In this document: positions 17,594 to 25,584 of the stretch, one piece after another | Position numbering within the stretch: the first letter of the stretch is position 1 | Layout: the number at the start of each line of letters is the position of its first letter | Assembly (NCBI GenBank): GCA_030746555.1 | Contig: JASLMK010000072.1 | Coordinates: 44,257 to 108,256, forward strand | DNA length: 64,000 nt | Reading direction: 5' to 3' | Source of the DNA: Planctomycetota bacterium | GTDB lineage: Bacteria; Planctomycetota; UBA1135; GCA-002686595 | Position numbers and translations under genes: made by a program | Notes under the pieces: model-generated | Databases searched by the model: none | The model's input: only the letters and a program-made list of their open reading frames with translations | What the model was told of the DNA's origin: nothing

Positions 17594-18990
17594 CCGAACG
17601 CCCCGTCGCCCGCGCAACGACCGCGGAGCTGCTGGCGCGCTTCGACCGCCCCGGGCCGCGCTACACGAGCTACCCGACGGCGGTCGAGTTCGACGAGGCC
17701 GTCGGCGCGCGGACCTACGAGGAGCACCTCGCCCTGGCCGACGCGGCCGGGGACGAGCCCCTCTCGCTCTACGTCCACCTCCCCTTCTGCGAGTCGCGCT
17801 GCCTGTTCTGCGGCTGCCACGTGATCATCACGCCCCACAAGGAGCGGGCGGCGCCCTACCTCGAGCTGCTCGAGCGCGAGATCGAGCTCGTCGCCGAGCG
17901 CCTCCCCCACCGCCGCCGCTGCTCCCAGCTGCACCTGGGCGGGGGCACGCCGACCTACCACGCCCCCGAGGAGCTCGACCGACTCCTGGGCTTCTTGCTC
18001 GGCACCTTCGAGCCCGTCGCGGACGCCGAGCTGGCGGTCGAGGTCGACCCGCGGGTCACCACCCCCGAGCACCTGGCCCTGCTCGCCGCCCACGGCTTCT
18101 CCCGCCTCTCCCTGGGCGTGCAGGACTTCGACCCGACCGTGCAGGAGGCGATCGGGCGCGTGCAGTCGGTGGAGCTCACGCGCGAGGTGGTCGAGACCGC
18201 TCGCGCCGAGGGGTTCGGCGGGGTGAACCTGGACCTGATCTACGGCCTGCCGCACCAAGGCGCGACCACCTTCGAGGAGACGGTCGAGCGCACCCTCGAG
18301 CTCGCTCCCGACCGGGTGGCCCTGTACTCGTTCGCCTTCGTTCCCTGGATCCGCGGCCACATGCAGCGCCTGAGCGAGGACGACTTCCCGGCCCGCGAGG
18401 AGAAGCTCGCCCTGTTCGCTCTGGCCCGCGAGCGCTTCCTCGCGGCCGGCTACGAGCCCATCGGCATGGACCACTTCGCCCGTCCCGACGACGAGCTCGC
18501 CCGGGCGCGGCGCGAAGGACGGCTACGCCGCAACTTCCAGGGCTACACGATCATCCCGGCCGAGGACGTCGTCGGCCTGGGGATCTCGGCCATCGGCGAC
18601 GTGCGGGGCGCCTGGGTCCAGAACCACAAGAAGCTCTCGACCTACCGGGACGCCGTCGAGGCCGGGCGCCTGCCCACCTCGCGCGGGATCGTGCGCAGCG
18701 CGGACGACGAGCTGCGCCGGGCCCTGATCCAGGAGCTGATGTGCCACTTCCGCGTGGACGTCGAGCGCTTCGAGCGCTCGGCGGGGATCGTGTTCCGGGA
18801 GGTCTTCGAGGAGGACCTCCTGCGGGTCGACGCCCTCGTCGCGGACGGCCTGGCGACCTTCGACGGGCGCTGGCTCGCGGCCACGCCGACCGGCGAGCTG
18901 TTCGTCCGCAACCTGGCCATGTGCTTCGACCGCTACTGGCGGGAGAAGCACGAGGGCGGAGAGCGCCCGGTCTTCAGCCGCACGGTCTGA
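17590..18990 (+). CDS. hemN: Oxygen-independent coproporphyrinogen III oxidase (radical SAM)
   Basis: This 466-residue protein has the [4Fe-4S]/SAM motif CX3CX2CXC at Cys67, Cys71, Cys74 and Cys76 (CESRCLFCGC). The extra Cys76 is the mark of true HemN rather than HemW. RYTSYPTAVEF at the N terminus, HLGGGTPTYHAPEEL near 115, EVDPRVTTPEHL near 151, GFGGVNLDLIYGLPHQ near 211 and the long C-terminal HemN domain (NFQGYTIIP near 315) agree with E. coli HemN. It decarboxylates coproporphyrinogen III to protoporphyrinogen IX without oxygen. It is the last of the strictly overlapped genes; one base separates it from hemY. Confidence 0.94.
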   Translation: MTERPVARATTAELLARFDRPGPRYTSYPTAVEFDEAVGARTYEEHLALADAAGDEPLSLYVHLPFCESRCLFCGCHVIITPHKERAAPYLELLEREIELVAERLPHRRRCSQLHLGGGTPTYHAPEELDRLLGFLLGTFEPVADAELAVEVDPRVTTPEHLALLAAHGFSRLSLGVQDFDPTVQEAIGRVQSVELTREVVETARAEGFGGVNLDLIYGLPHQGATTFEETVERTLELAPDRVALYSFAFVPWIRGHMQRLSEDDFPAREEKLALFALARERFLAAGYEPIGMDHFARPDDELARARREGRLRRNFQGYTIIPAEDVVGLGISAIGDVRGAWVQNHKKLSTYRDAVEAGRLPTSRGIVRSADDELRRALIQELMCHFRVDVERFERSAGIVFREVFEEDLLRVDALVADGLATFDGRWLAATPTGELFVRNLAMCFDRYWREKHEGGERPVFSRTV

Positions 18991-18991
18991 G

Positions 18992-20419
18992 GTGGCGCGC
19001 CGCGGTCGGGGCAGCCGCCGCGTGGCGGTCATCGGTGGCGGGATCAGCGGCCTGGCCGCCGCCTGGGCGGCCCACGAGGAGCTGGCTGCCCGGACGGGGG
19101 AGGCGGACGTCGTGCTCCTGGAGGGCGAGCCGACCGTCGGCGGCAAGGCGCGCACCCGACGCCTGGACGAGTGGACCCTGGAGACCGGGCCGACTGGGTT
19201 CCTCGACGCCGAGCCCCTGATGGACGAGCTCGCCGCCCGCGCGGGCCTGGAGAAGGTGCGCGCCTCGGGCGCGGCGCGGCGCCGGTTCCTCGTCCGGCGC
19301 GGCGTCGCGCGGCAGGTCCGCACCCACCCGCTCGCCTTCGCTCTCAGCCGCGTCCTCTCCCCCGCCGGACTCCTGCGCCTGGCGGCCGAACCCTGGGTCC
19401 CGCCGCGGCGCGACGACGACGACGAGAGCGTCTGGGACTTCGCCGCCCGCCGCCTGGGGAGCGAGGCCGCCGAGCGTCTGGTGGCGCCGATGGTCTCGGG
19501 GGTCTCCGCCGGGGACGCCCGCGCCCTCTCCCTGCCGGCCGCCTTCCCGCGCATGCGCGAGCTGGAGCGGGAGCACGGCTCCCTGCTGCGGGCGGCGCGT
19601 GCCCTGGGGCGCACTGGGAGCGCGCGCGGCGGTCCCGGCGGCCCGGCGGCGCCCCTGTGCTCCTTCCCCGGCGGCATGGAGGCCCTCCCGGCCGGCCTCG
19701 CCCGCCGGGCGCCCTTCCGCCTGCGCACCGGGGCACCGGTCGCTTCGATCGCCGCGGCCGGGCCCGGCTCCTGGCGCCTGGCGATCGCCGGCGAGGCCGA
19801 GCCCCTCCGGGCCGAGGCGGTCGTCCTCGCCGCCGACGCTCCCTCGAGCGCGGCGCTCCTGGCCGGCCCCCTGCCCGCGGCGGCCCTCGACCTGGCCGCG
19901 ATTCCCTGCCCGGGGGTGGCCGTCGTGGGCCTGGGCTACGGCGCCGAGGCGGCCCGCCGCATCCCGCCGGGCTTCGGCGGGCTGATCGGTCGCGGCGACG
20001 GCCCACGGTCGTTGGGCTACGCCCTCGACTCCCACCTGTTCGCCGACCGCGGGCCGCGCGGCGGCCTGCTGGTGCGCGTCCTGCTCGGCGGCGCCACCGA
20101 TCCCCAGGCCGCCTCCCTGCCCCCCGAGGCCCTGGCCGAGACGGCCCACGCCGACCTCGCGCGCCTGTTCGCCTTGGACGCTCCCCCGCTCCTGCGCGAG
20201 GTCGTCCGCTGGCCCGCGGCCATCCCCCAGTACGAGCTCGGCCACCGCGAGCGCGCGGCGCGCATCGAAAAAGCCCTGGCGTCGACGCGCTCCCCCGCCG
20301 GGGGTCTGTTCCTGGCCGGCAACGCCCTGGACGGGATCGCCTTCGCCCGCGCCGCCGTCCGCGGCTGGAACGCGGGCCGCGACGCCGCCCGCAGCCTGGC
20401 GCCCGCGACGCCGGGCTAG
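18992..20419 (+). CDS. hemY: Protoporphyrinogen oxidase, HemY type
   Basis: This 475-residue FAD protein has the dinucleotide-binding motif VAVIGGGISGLAAAW at residues 10-25, VGGKARTRRLDEWTLETGPTGF near 50-70, and FAARRLGSEAAERLVAPMVSGVSAGD near 150, all standard for HemY/PPOX. The C-terminal GLFLAGNALDGIAFA carries the second FAD contact. It oxidises protoporphyrinogen IX (in CPP-dependent bacteria, coproporphyrinogen) with O2, so this organism combines an O2-independent HemN with an O2-dependent HemY. GTG at 18992 is one base after the hemN stop. Confidence 0.9.
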   Translation: MARRGRGSRRVAVIGGGISGLAAAWAAHEELAARTGEADVVLLEGEPTVGGKARTRRLDEWTLETGPTGFLDAEPLMDELAARAGLEKVRASGAARRRFLVRRGVARQVRTHPLAFALSRVLSPAGLLRLAAEPWVPPRRDDDDESVWDFAARRLGSEAAERLVAPMVSGVSAGDARALSLPAAFPRMRELEREHGSLLRAARALGRTGSARGGPGGPAAPLCSFPGGMEALPAGLARRAPFRLRTGAPVASIAAAGPGSWRLAIAGEAEPLRAEAVVLAADAPSSAALLAGPLPAAALDLAAIPCPGVAVVGLGYGAEAARRIPPGFGGLIGRGDGPRSLGYALDSHLFADRGPRGGLLVRVLLGGATDPQAASLPPEALAETAHADLARLFALDAPPLLREVVRWPAAIPQYELGHRERAARIEKALASTRSPAGGLFLAGNALDGIAFARAAVRGWNAGRDAARSLAPATPG

Positions 20420-20449
20420 TCTGGCGTGCGTGTTCATGAATCATCCGGG

Positions 20450-20860
20450 CTAGGTGTCCCAGACCCAGCGCGTGTCGATCTCGAGGGTCCCCTCGAAGGT
20501 GGCGGCCACCGGGCAGGCGGCGGCGGCGCGCTCCAGGACGATCCGGTCCCGCTCCTCGAGAGCGCCGGGGACGCGCACCTCGACCGCCAGGCGCGCGATC
20601 TTGCGCACCGGCTCGGTCTGCATCACCTTCTCGACGGTCACCGACGCGCCCCGGACGTCCCAGCCGCGGCGCTCGGCGACCATCCCCAGGATCGTCAGCA
20701 GGCACGAGCCGAGGGAGGCGCCCACCAGGTCGGTGGGCGAGAAGGACTCTCCCTTGCCGTGGTTGTCGGTCGGCGCATCGGTCACCAGGGTGGTGCCGGA
20801 GGGAGCGTGGACGGCCCGACAGCGCAGGTCGCCCTCGTAGGTGATGTGGGTCTGGACCAT
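20450..20860 (-). CDS. OsmC/Ohr-family protein
   Basis: This 136-residue protein matches the OsmC-like fold. The two conserved cysteines are Cys53 (ASLGSCLLTILGM) and Cys116 (AAAACPVAATFEG), with the usual FSPTDLVGASL before the first. Members reduce organic or fatty-acid hydroperoxides. This one resembles the YhfA/general OsmC branch, where the substrate is not always known. ATG at 20860 is preferred. A TACCCT box ends 6 bases upstream, and there is no Shine-Dalgarno sequence, so the message may be leaderless. It converges with hemY (30-base gap). Confidence 0.85.
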   Translation of the reverse strand: MVQTHITYEGDLRCRAVHAPSGTTLVTDAPTDNHGKGESFSPTDLVGASLGSCLLTILGMVAERRGWDVRGASVTVEKVMQTEPVRKIARLAVEVRVPGALEERDRIVLERAAAACPVAATFEGTLEIDTRWVWDT

Positions 20861-20866
20861 CGGCAC

Positions 20867-20872
20867 AGGGTA
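20867..20872 (-). promoter_or_regulatory. -10 box TACCCT for the OsmC gene
   Basis: Reading the minus strand, TACCCT is followed by GTGCCG and then the ATG at 20860. The YggS gene has the near-identical TACACT-GTGCCC-GTG at 34254-34268. The adjacent plus-strand TATCCA (20876-20881) lies 10 bases before the SDR ATG and may be its -10. Confidence 0.45.
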
Positions 20873-20891
20873 GCGTATCCAAGGGGCCGCC

Positions 20892-21635
20892 ATGAACGAG
20901 TTGCGAGACCGACTGGCGTTGGTGACCGGCGCCTCGGCCGGGATCGGCGCCGCCACGGCGCGCGCCCTCAGCGCGGCGGGTGCCGAGGTGATCCTCGCCG
21001 CCCGGCGCGCCGCGGAGCTGGAGCGCGTGGCCGCCGACTGCCCCCGAGCGCGCACCCTCGTCCTCGACGTGTGCGACGCCGCGGCCGTCGAGCGGGCCCT
21101 GGCCGACCTGCCCCTGGACGTCGTCCTCGCCAACGCCGGCCTGGCCTTCGGCGTCGAGCCGCTCCAGGAGGGTGACGCCGCGGAGTGGAGCACGGTGATC
21201 GACACGAACGTCAAGGGCGTCCTGCACACCCTGCGCGCCGTCCTGCCCGGGATGATCGAGCGCGGCAGGGGCGACGTCGTGACCCTGGGGAGCGTCGCCG
21301 GTCGCCAGGTCTACGCCGGAGGCGCGGTGTACTGCGCGACGAAGTTCGCGGTGAAGGCGCTGTACGAGACCATGCGCCTGGAGCTGTGCGGGAAGAACCT
21401 GAGGTTGATCACCGTCGACCCGGCCATGGTCGAGACCGACTTCAGCCGGGTCCGCTTCCGGGGCGACGAGGCGCGGGCCGACGCGGTCTACGACGGCATG
21501 ACGCCCCTGGGCCCCGGGGACGTGGCGGACGCGGTGCTCTACGCCGTCACGCGCCCCCCCCACGTGAACGTCGGCGAGATCGTCCTGTGGCCGACCGACC
21601 AGGCCAGCACCTCCCTGGTGCACCGCTCACCCTAG
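20892..21635 (+). CDS. Short-chain dehydrogenase/reductase, YdfG-like
   Basis: This 247-residue classical SDR has the cofactor motif ALVTGASAGIGAATA at residues 8-22 and NAG in VVLANAGLAFG near 80. The catalytic Ser (LGSVAG) is followed by Tyr147 and Lys151 in YCATK. The layout, including LPGMIERGRGD, YAGGAVYCATKFAV, ETDFSRVRF and HVNVGEIVLWPT near the end, parallels E. coli YdfG, an NADP-dependent 3-hydroxy acid and malonic semialdehyde reductase. A link to the pyrimidine/beta-alanine pathway at the left edge is possible but speculative. It is divergent from the OsmC gene with a 31-base gap. Confidence 0.87.
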   Translation: MNELRDRLALVTGASAGIGAATARALSAAGAEVILAARRAAELERVAADCPRARTLVLDVCDAAAVERALADLPLDVVLANAGLAFGVEPLQEGDAAEWSTVIDTNVKGVLHTLRAVLPGMIERGRGDVVTLGSVAGRQVYAGGAVYCATKFAVKALYETMRLELCGKNLRLITVDPAMVETDFSRVRFRGDEARADAVYDGMTPLGPGDVADAVLYAVTRPPHVNVGEIVLWPTDQASTSLVHRSP

Positions 21636-21663
21636 GAGGACCCCACCGCGAGAGTCGGCGGCG

Positions 21664-21720
21664 TAGAATCAAGGTCTGCCCGATCGGCGTAGCGCGAGCG
21701 CGCGCCGCGTCCCTCGCTAC
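21664..21720 (+). promoter_or_regulatory. Candidate -10 and leader hairpin of the S1-domain gene
   Basis: TAGAAT (21664-21669) is the best -10 in the 124-base gap. It is followed in the leader by an imperfect hairpin, GTAGCG(C)GAG from 21689 pairing with CTCGCTAC at 21713-21720, about 40 bases before the ATG. S1-type proteins often bind their own leader, so a regulatory role is conceivable, but this is inference. Confidence 0.3.
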
Positions 21721-21759
21721 CCAGCTCCCCCGCGCCGCACGGCCGCGTGACCCAGCCCA

Positions 21760-23013
21760 ATGACCGAAGAGAAACCCATCAACCTCGATGACGAGATCTC
21801 CGACGCCCTCGACGGGCTCGACCTGCAGAGCCTCGACAAGGAGGAGTTCGACCGATCCGCGCCTTCGGGGGCTCCGGGGGCTGCCGGGACACCCAGCGCC
21901 GCCGCGCCCTCCGCCGAGGACTCGAAGCTGCGCCGCGGGACGGTCGTCGGCCTGTCGGGCAGGGACGTGGTCATCGAGCTCGGGCCGCGCGAACAGGGCG
22001 TCGTCGACGTAGCCGAATTCGAGGCTCCCCCGGCGGTCGGTGAGGTCTTCGAGCTGGCCGTGCGCGGGCGCGACGGCGACCTCCTGCTGCTCAGCCGCAG
22101 CGAGGCTTTGGTCCTGGCGAGCTGGCGGGACATGAAGGAGGGCGACGTCGTCAAGGCGCGCGTCACGGGGCAGAACACCGGCGGTCTCGAGCTCAAGATC
22201 GGACCCAACTCCGCCTTCATGCCCGCCTCCCACGCCTCCCTCGGCCGCGAGGAGGACCTCTCGAAGTTCCTGGGCGACGACATGACTTGCAAGGTGCTCG
22301 AGATCGACCGGGCGCGGAAGCGGGTGGTGCTCTCGCGGCGCGCGGTGCTGGCCGAGGAGCGCGACCGCAAGCGGGCCGAGACCACGGCCGCCCTGGTCTC
22401 GGGTTCCCTGGTCAAGGGGGTCGTCACGCGCATCGAGAGCTTCGGCGCCTTCGTCGAACTCTCGCCCGGCGTCGAGGGGTTGGTGCACGTCTCGAACCTC
22501 TCACGCAAGCGTGTCGAGAGTCCCGAGGACGTGCTCAGCGTCGGCGATCGGGTCGAGGCGATGGTGCTCGAGATCACCGAGGACGGGCGGCGCATCGGCC
22601 TGGGCATGAAGCAGCTCGAGCCCGACCCCTGGGACGATCTCGTCCACCGCATCGGCGAGGAGAGCGTCGTCGAGGGGCGCGTCGTGCGCCTGATGGACTT
22701 CGGCGCCTTCGTCGAGCTCGAGCCCGGGGTCGAGGGGCTCCTGCACGTCTCCCAGGTGTCCCGCGAGCGCCTGCGCCACGTACGGGACGCGGTAAGCGAG
22801 GGCGAGACCGTCCTCGTGCGCGTCCTCTCCATCGACCCGGGGGCGCAGCGCATCTCCCTCTCTCGCCTCGACGAGCAGGGCGCGGTGATCGGCTCGGAGG
22901 AAGCCGCCGATACCAGCGCCGTGCGCGAGGTCCTCGACCGCGGCAGGGCCGCCCCCGGAGGCACCAATCTCGGGGACCTGTTCCGAAAGGCCCTCGGCGA
23001 GACGGATCAGTAG
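21760..23013 (+). CDS. S1 RNA-binding-domain protein (ribosomal protein S1-like, four S1 repeats)
   Basis: This 417-residue protein begins with an acidic ~45-residue tail. Four S1/OB modules follow at about 60-120 (degenerate), 128-205, 213-290 (GVVTRIESFGAFVELSPGVEGLVHVS) and 300-375 (GRVVRLMDFGAFVELEPGVEGLLHVS). The last two are canonical and the first two are divergent, as in the ribosome-binding modules of S1. Full-length S1 has six modules, so this is a short form, or a Tex/RpsA-like accessory RNA binder acting in translation. It converges with panB and overlaps its stop by 7 bases. Confidence 0.8.
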   Translation: MTEEKPINLDDEISDALDGLDLQSLDKEEFDRSAPSGAPGAAGTPSAAAPSAEDSKLRRGTVVGLSGRDVVIELGPREQGVVDVAEFEAPPAVGEVFELAVRGRDGDLLLLSRSEALVLASWRDMKEGDVVKARVTGQNTGGLELKIGPNSAFMPASHASLGREEDLSKFLGDDMTCKVLEIDRARKRVVLSRRAVLAEERDRKRAETTAALVSGSLVKGVVTRIESFGAFVELSPGVEGLVHVSNLSRKRVESPEDVLSVGDRVEAMVLEITEDGRRIGLGMKQLEPDPWDDLVHRIGEESVVEGRVVRLMDFGAFVELEPGVEGLLHVSQVSRERLRHVRDAVSEGETVLVRVLSIDPGAQRISLSRLDEQGAVIGSEEAADTSAVREVLDRGRAAPGGTNLGDLFRKALGETDQ

Positions 23014-23831
23014 CTCTCGTCGTCGCCAGGGAACTCGCCGGCCCGCACATCGCGCACGTAGTGCTCGAAGGCCGCGCGCATGTCGGCGCCGATCTTGGCG
23101 TAGTGCCGGACGAAGCGCGGCTTGAAGCGCGTGTAGAGGCCGAGCATGTCGTGGCTGACGAGGATCTGGCCGTCACAGCCCGCGCCGGCGCCGATCCCGA
23201 TCACCGGCATCACCAGGTCCTCCGACACCTCCCGCGCCAAGCTCGCGGGGATCTTCTCCAGCACCAGGGCGAAGGCGCCCGCGTCCTGCAGGGCCCGGGC
23301 GTCGCGCCGGATCTCGTCGGCCTCCTCCTCGGTCGTCGCACGCACCTGGTAGCTGCCGAACCTGTGGATCGACTGCGGCGTCAGGCCCAGGTGCCCCATG
23401 ACCGGGATGCCGACCTCGACCAGCCGCCGCACGGTCGGGCACAGGACCTCGCCGCCCTCGATCTTGACCGCCTCGACGTGCGACTCCTTCACCATCCGCC
23501 CGGCGTTGCGCAGGGCCTCGTCCGCGTTGACCTGGTAGGACATGAACGGGAGGTCGCCGACGACCAGCGCACGCTCCACGCCGCGCCTGACGAGCATCGC
23601 GTGGTAGAGCATGTGCTCCATCGTCACGGTGACGGTCGTCTCGCCCCCCTGGACCACCATCGCCACCGAGTCGCCGACCAGGATCACGTCCACCCCGGCC
23701 TGGTCGATCAGGCCCGCCATCAGGAAGTCGTAGGCGGTCAGGGCGGAGATGCGCTCGCCGGCCCGCTTCATCTCGAGCAGGCTCTTGGTGGTCACCTTGC
23801 GGCGTGACTCGCTGCCGGGATCGGTGCTCAT
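23007..23831 (-). CDS. panB: 3-methyl-2-oxobutanoate hydroxymethyltransferase
   Basis: This 274-residue TIM-barrel enzyme makes ketopantoate for pantothenate and CoA. Seen are ISALTAYDFLMAGLIDQAGVDVILVGDS near residues 26-54 (metal-binding Asp), the VTMEHMLYH region, AVKIEGGE near 120, VMGHLGLTPQSIHRFG near 143 and PVIGIGAGAGCDGQILVSHDMLGL near 205-228. ATG at 23831 is preceded by GGAGAGGACGAA, a good ribosome-binding site. A start further upstream (23900) would add 23 non-homologous residues. Its promoter may be TACAGT at 23870-23865. Confidence 0.94.
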   Translation of the reverse strand: MSTDPGSESRRKVTTKSLLEMKRAGERISALTAYDFLMAGLIDQAGVDVILVGDSVAMVVQGGETTVTVTMEHMLYHAMLVRRGVERALVVGDLPFMSYQVNADEALRNAGRMVKESHVEAVKIEGGEVLCPTVRRLVEVGIPVMGHLGLTPQSIHRFGSYQVRATTEEEADEIRRDARALQDAGAFALVLEKIPASLAREVSEDLVMPVIGIGAGAGCDGQILVSHDMLGLYTRFKPRFVRHYAKIGADMRAAFEHYVRDVRAGEFPGDDESY

Positions 23832-23864
23832 TTCGTCCTCTCCCGCGCGCGGGATCGTGCCCCT

Positions 23865-23870
23865 ACTGTA
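23865..23870 (-). promoter_or_regulatory. -10-like TACAGT upstream of panB
   Basis: The minus-strand TACAGT lies about 34 bases before the panB ATG, leaving room for a short leader with the GGAGAGGA ribosome-binding site. No strong -35 was seen. Confidence 0.35.
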
Positions 23871-23912
23871 GACCCGGATCGGCCCCGGCATCGAGCCCAA
23901 ATTACCGTCGAT

Positions 23913-25562
23913 TCACCCGCGCACCCCCTGACGGATCAGCGACAGGGCCGAGCGCGCTCCGTCGAGGGCGGCGCTCATGATGCCGCCGGCGAACCCCGCG
24001 CCCTCCCCGACGCAGAGCAGGTTGTCGAAGCCCTGGACGAGCGCCGCCCCCCGCTCGCGCCGCACGCGCACGGGCCCGGAGCTGCGCGACTCCAGGCCCA
24101 CGAGCAGGCCCTGGGGTCCGGCGAACCCGGCCAGCCGGCGGTCGAAGCGCGAGAGGGCGCGGGCGAGGGTGCGACGGACCGGCCCGGCCAGCAGCTCGTC
24201 GAGACGACCGGGCCGCACGCCGAAGGGATAGCTCGAGCGCAGCTCCTTCGTGCTCGCCCGCCCGTCGAGGAAGTCCGGCACGCGCTGGGCCGGGGCCGTG
24301 TAGTCCGCGCCCCCCTCCGCGAAGAAGCGCTCCTCGAGGCGGCGCTGGAACTCGACGCCCGCCAGGGCTCCCGCGCCGAACTCGCGCGGGCCGAAGGTCG
24401 TCACGATGGCGGCGTTGGCCCAGACCGAGGAGTGGGTCGAGTTGCTCATGCCGTTCGTGCACAGCAGGCCGGGCTCGTTCACGCTGGCGACGATCCGCCC
24501 GCCCGGACACATGCAGAAGGAGTGCGCGCCCGGCAGGCCCTCGCCCGGCTTGCACACCAAGCGGTAGGAGGCCGCGCCCAGGCGCCGCAAGGCCTCGTCG
24601 CGGCCGTGGAGCCCCTCGTCGATCAGCTCCTGGGGGTGCTCCACCCGCACGCCGAGCTGGAACGGCTTGGCCTCGACCGGCAGGCCCTGCTCGACCATCC
24701 GCGCCCAGCTGTCGCGCGCGCTGTGGCCCGTCGCCAGGACGGCCAGGTCGCAGGGCAGCTCGCCGGCGCTCGTCGCCACCGCGCGCACGCGGCGGCCGGC
24801 ATCCGACTCCTCGAGGTCCAGCCCCTCGAAGCGCGTGTTGAAGGAGAACTCCACGCCGCAGGCCTCCAAGCGCGCCCGCAGGCGCGGCAGCAGGTCGTGC
24901 AGGCGGTCGGTCCCGATGTGGGCGCCGCTCTCGTAGAGGATGGTGTCGGACGCACCGGCGGCCACGAGCTCCTCGAGGATCGGCACCTCCAGGGCGTCGT
25001 CCACGCGCGTCGCGAGCTTCCCGTCGGAGTAGGTGCCCGCACCCCCCTCGCCGAAGAGCAGGTTCGACTCGGGGTCGGGGACGCGCGTGCGGTGGAAGCG
25101 CACCAGCTCGCGTGAGCGGCGCTCCAGGCTCGAGCCGCGCTCGATCAAGGTGACGCGGATCCCCGCCAGGGCCAGGGGCAGGGCGCTGAACACGCCCGCG
25201 GGGCCGCAGCCGACCACGACCGCACGCCGGCCGGGCCCGGCCAGGGAGGGATGGAGCACGTCGGCCTCCAGGCTGCCCGGCAGCGGGGCGGGGATCACGC
25301 GACCCGAGCGCAGGGCGCGGGTCAGGCGCTCCGGCTCGCGGCCCTCGTCCAGCATGAGGTCGGCGTGCACGACAAAGCGCGGCGCTCGGCCGCCGCCCCT
25401 CCGGCGCGCGTCGAGGGTCTTGCGCGCGAAGCGGAAGCCGCGCAGCTGGTCGGGCTCCAGCCCCAGCTCCCGGCAGGCGCGTCCGCGCAGCACCGACTCG
25501 GGCTCGTCGAGGCCCAGCTCGAGGTTCAACAGGCGCCAGGTGACCGTCCGCTCCCCGCTCAT
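23913..25562 (-). CDS. FAD-dependent dehydrogenase of the COG2509 type
   Basis: This 549-residue protein has an N-terminal ~75-residue region ending in RFARKTLDARRRGG. An FAD/NAD(P)-binding fold follows, starting RRAVVVGCGPAGVFSALPLALAG near residue 113 and then VTLIERGSSLERR. FGEGGAGTYSDGKLATRV near 165 and the C-terminal NLLCVGEGAGFAGGIMSAALDG (flavin-binding) are characteristic of this uncharacterised oxidoreductase family. Its physiological substrate is unknown. Its ATG is only 20 bases from the start of a divergent gene. TACGAT at 25577-25572 on the minus strand could be its -10 and would give a leaderless message. Confidence 0.83.
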   Translation of the reverse strand: MSGERTVTWRLLNLELGLDEPESVLRGRACRELGLEPDQLRGFRFARKTLDARRRGGGRAPRFVVHADLMLDEGREPERLTRALRSGRVIPAPLPGSLEADVLHPSLAGPGRRAVVVGCGPAGVFSALPLALAGIRVTLIERGSSLERRSRELVRFHRTRVPDPESNLLFGEGGAGTYSDGKLATRVDDALEVPILEELVAAGASDTILYESGAHIGTDRLHDLLPRLRARLEACGVEFSFNTRFEGLDLEESDAGRRVRAVATSAGELPCDLAVLATGHSARDSWARMVEQGLPVEAKPFQLGVRVEHPQELIDEGLHGRDEALRRLGAASYRLVCKPGEGLPGAHSFCMCPGGRIVASVNEPGLLCTNGMSNSTHSSVWANAAIVTTFGPREFGAGALAGVEFQRRLEERFFAEGGADYTAPAQRVPDFLDGRASTKELRSSYPFGVRPGRLDELLAGPVRRTLARALSRFDRRLAGFAGPQGLLVGLESRSSGPVRVRRERGAALVQGFDNLLCVGEGAGFAGGIMSAALDGARSALSLIRQGVRG

Positions 25563-25571
25563 GGCGGCGGC

Positions 25572-25584
25572 ATCGTAGTAGGAT
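25572..25584. promoter_or_regulatory. Face-to-face -10 boxes in a 20-base divergent gap
   Basis: TACGAT on the minus strand (25577-25572) ends 9 bases before the FAD-protein ATG. TAGGAT on the plus strand (25579-25584) ends 7 bases before GTG 25592, an in-frame start three codons into the plus-strand gene. With so little space, both genes would have to be leaderless. Confidence 0.4.
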
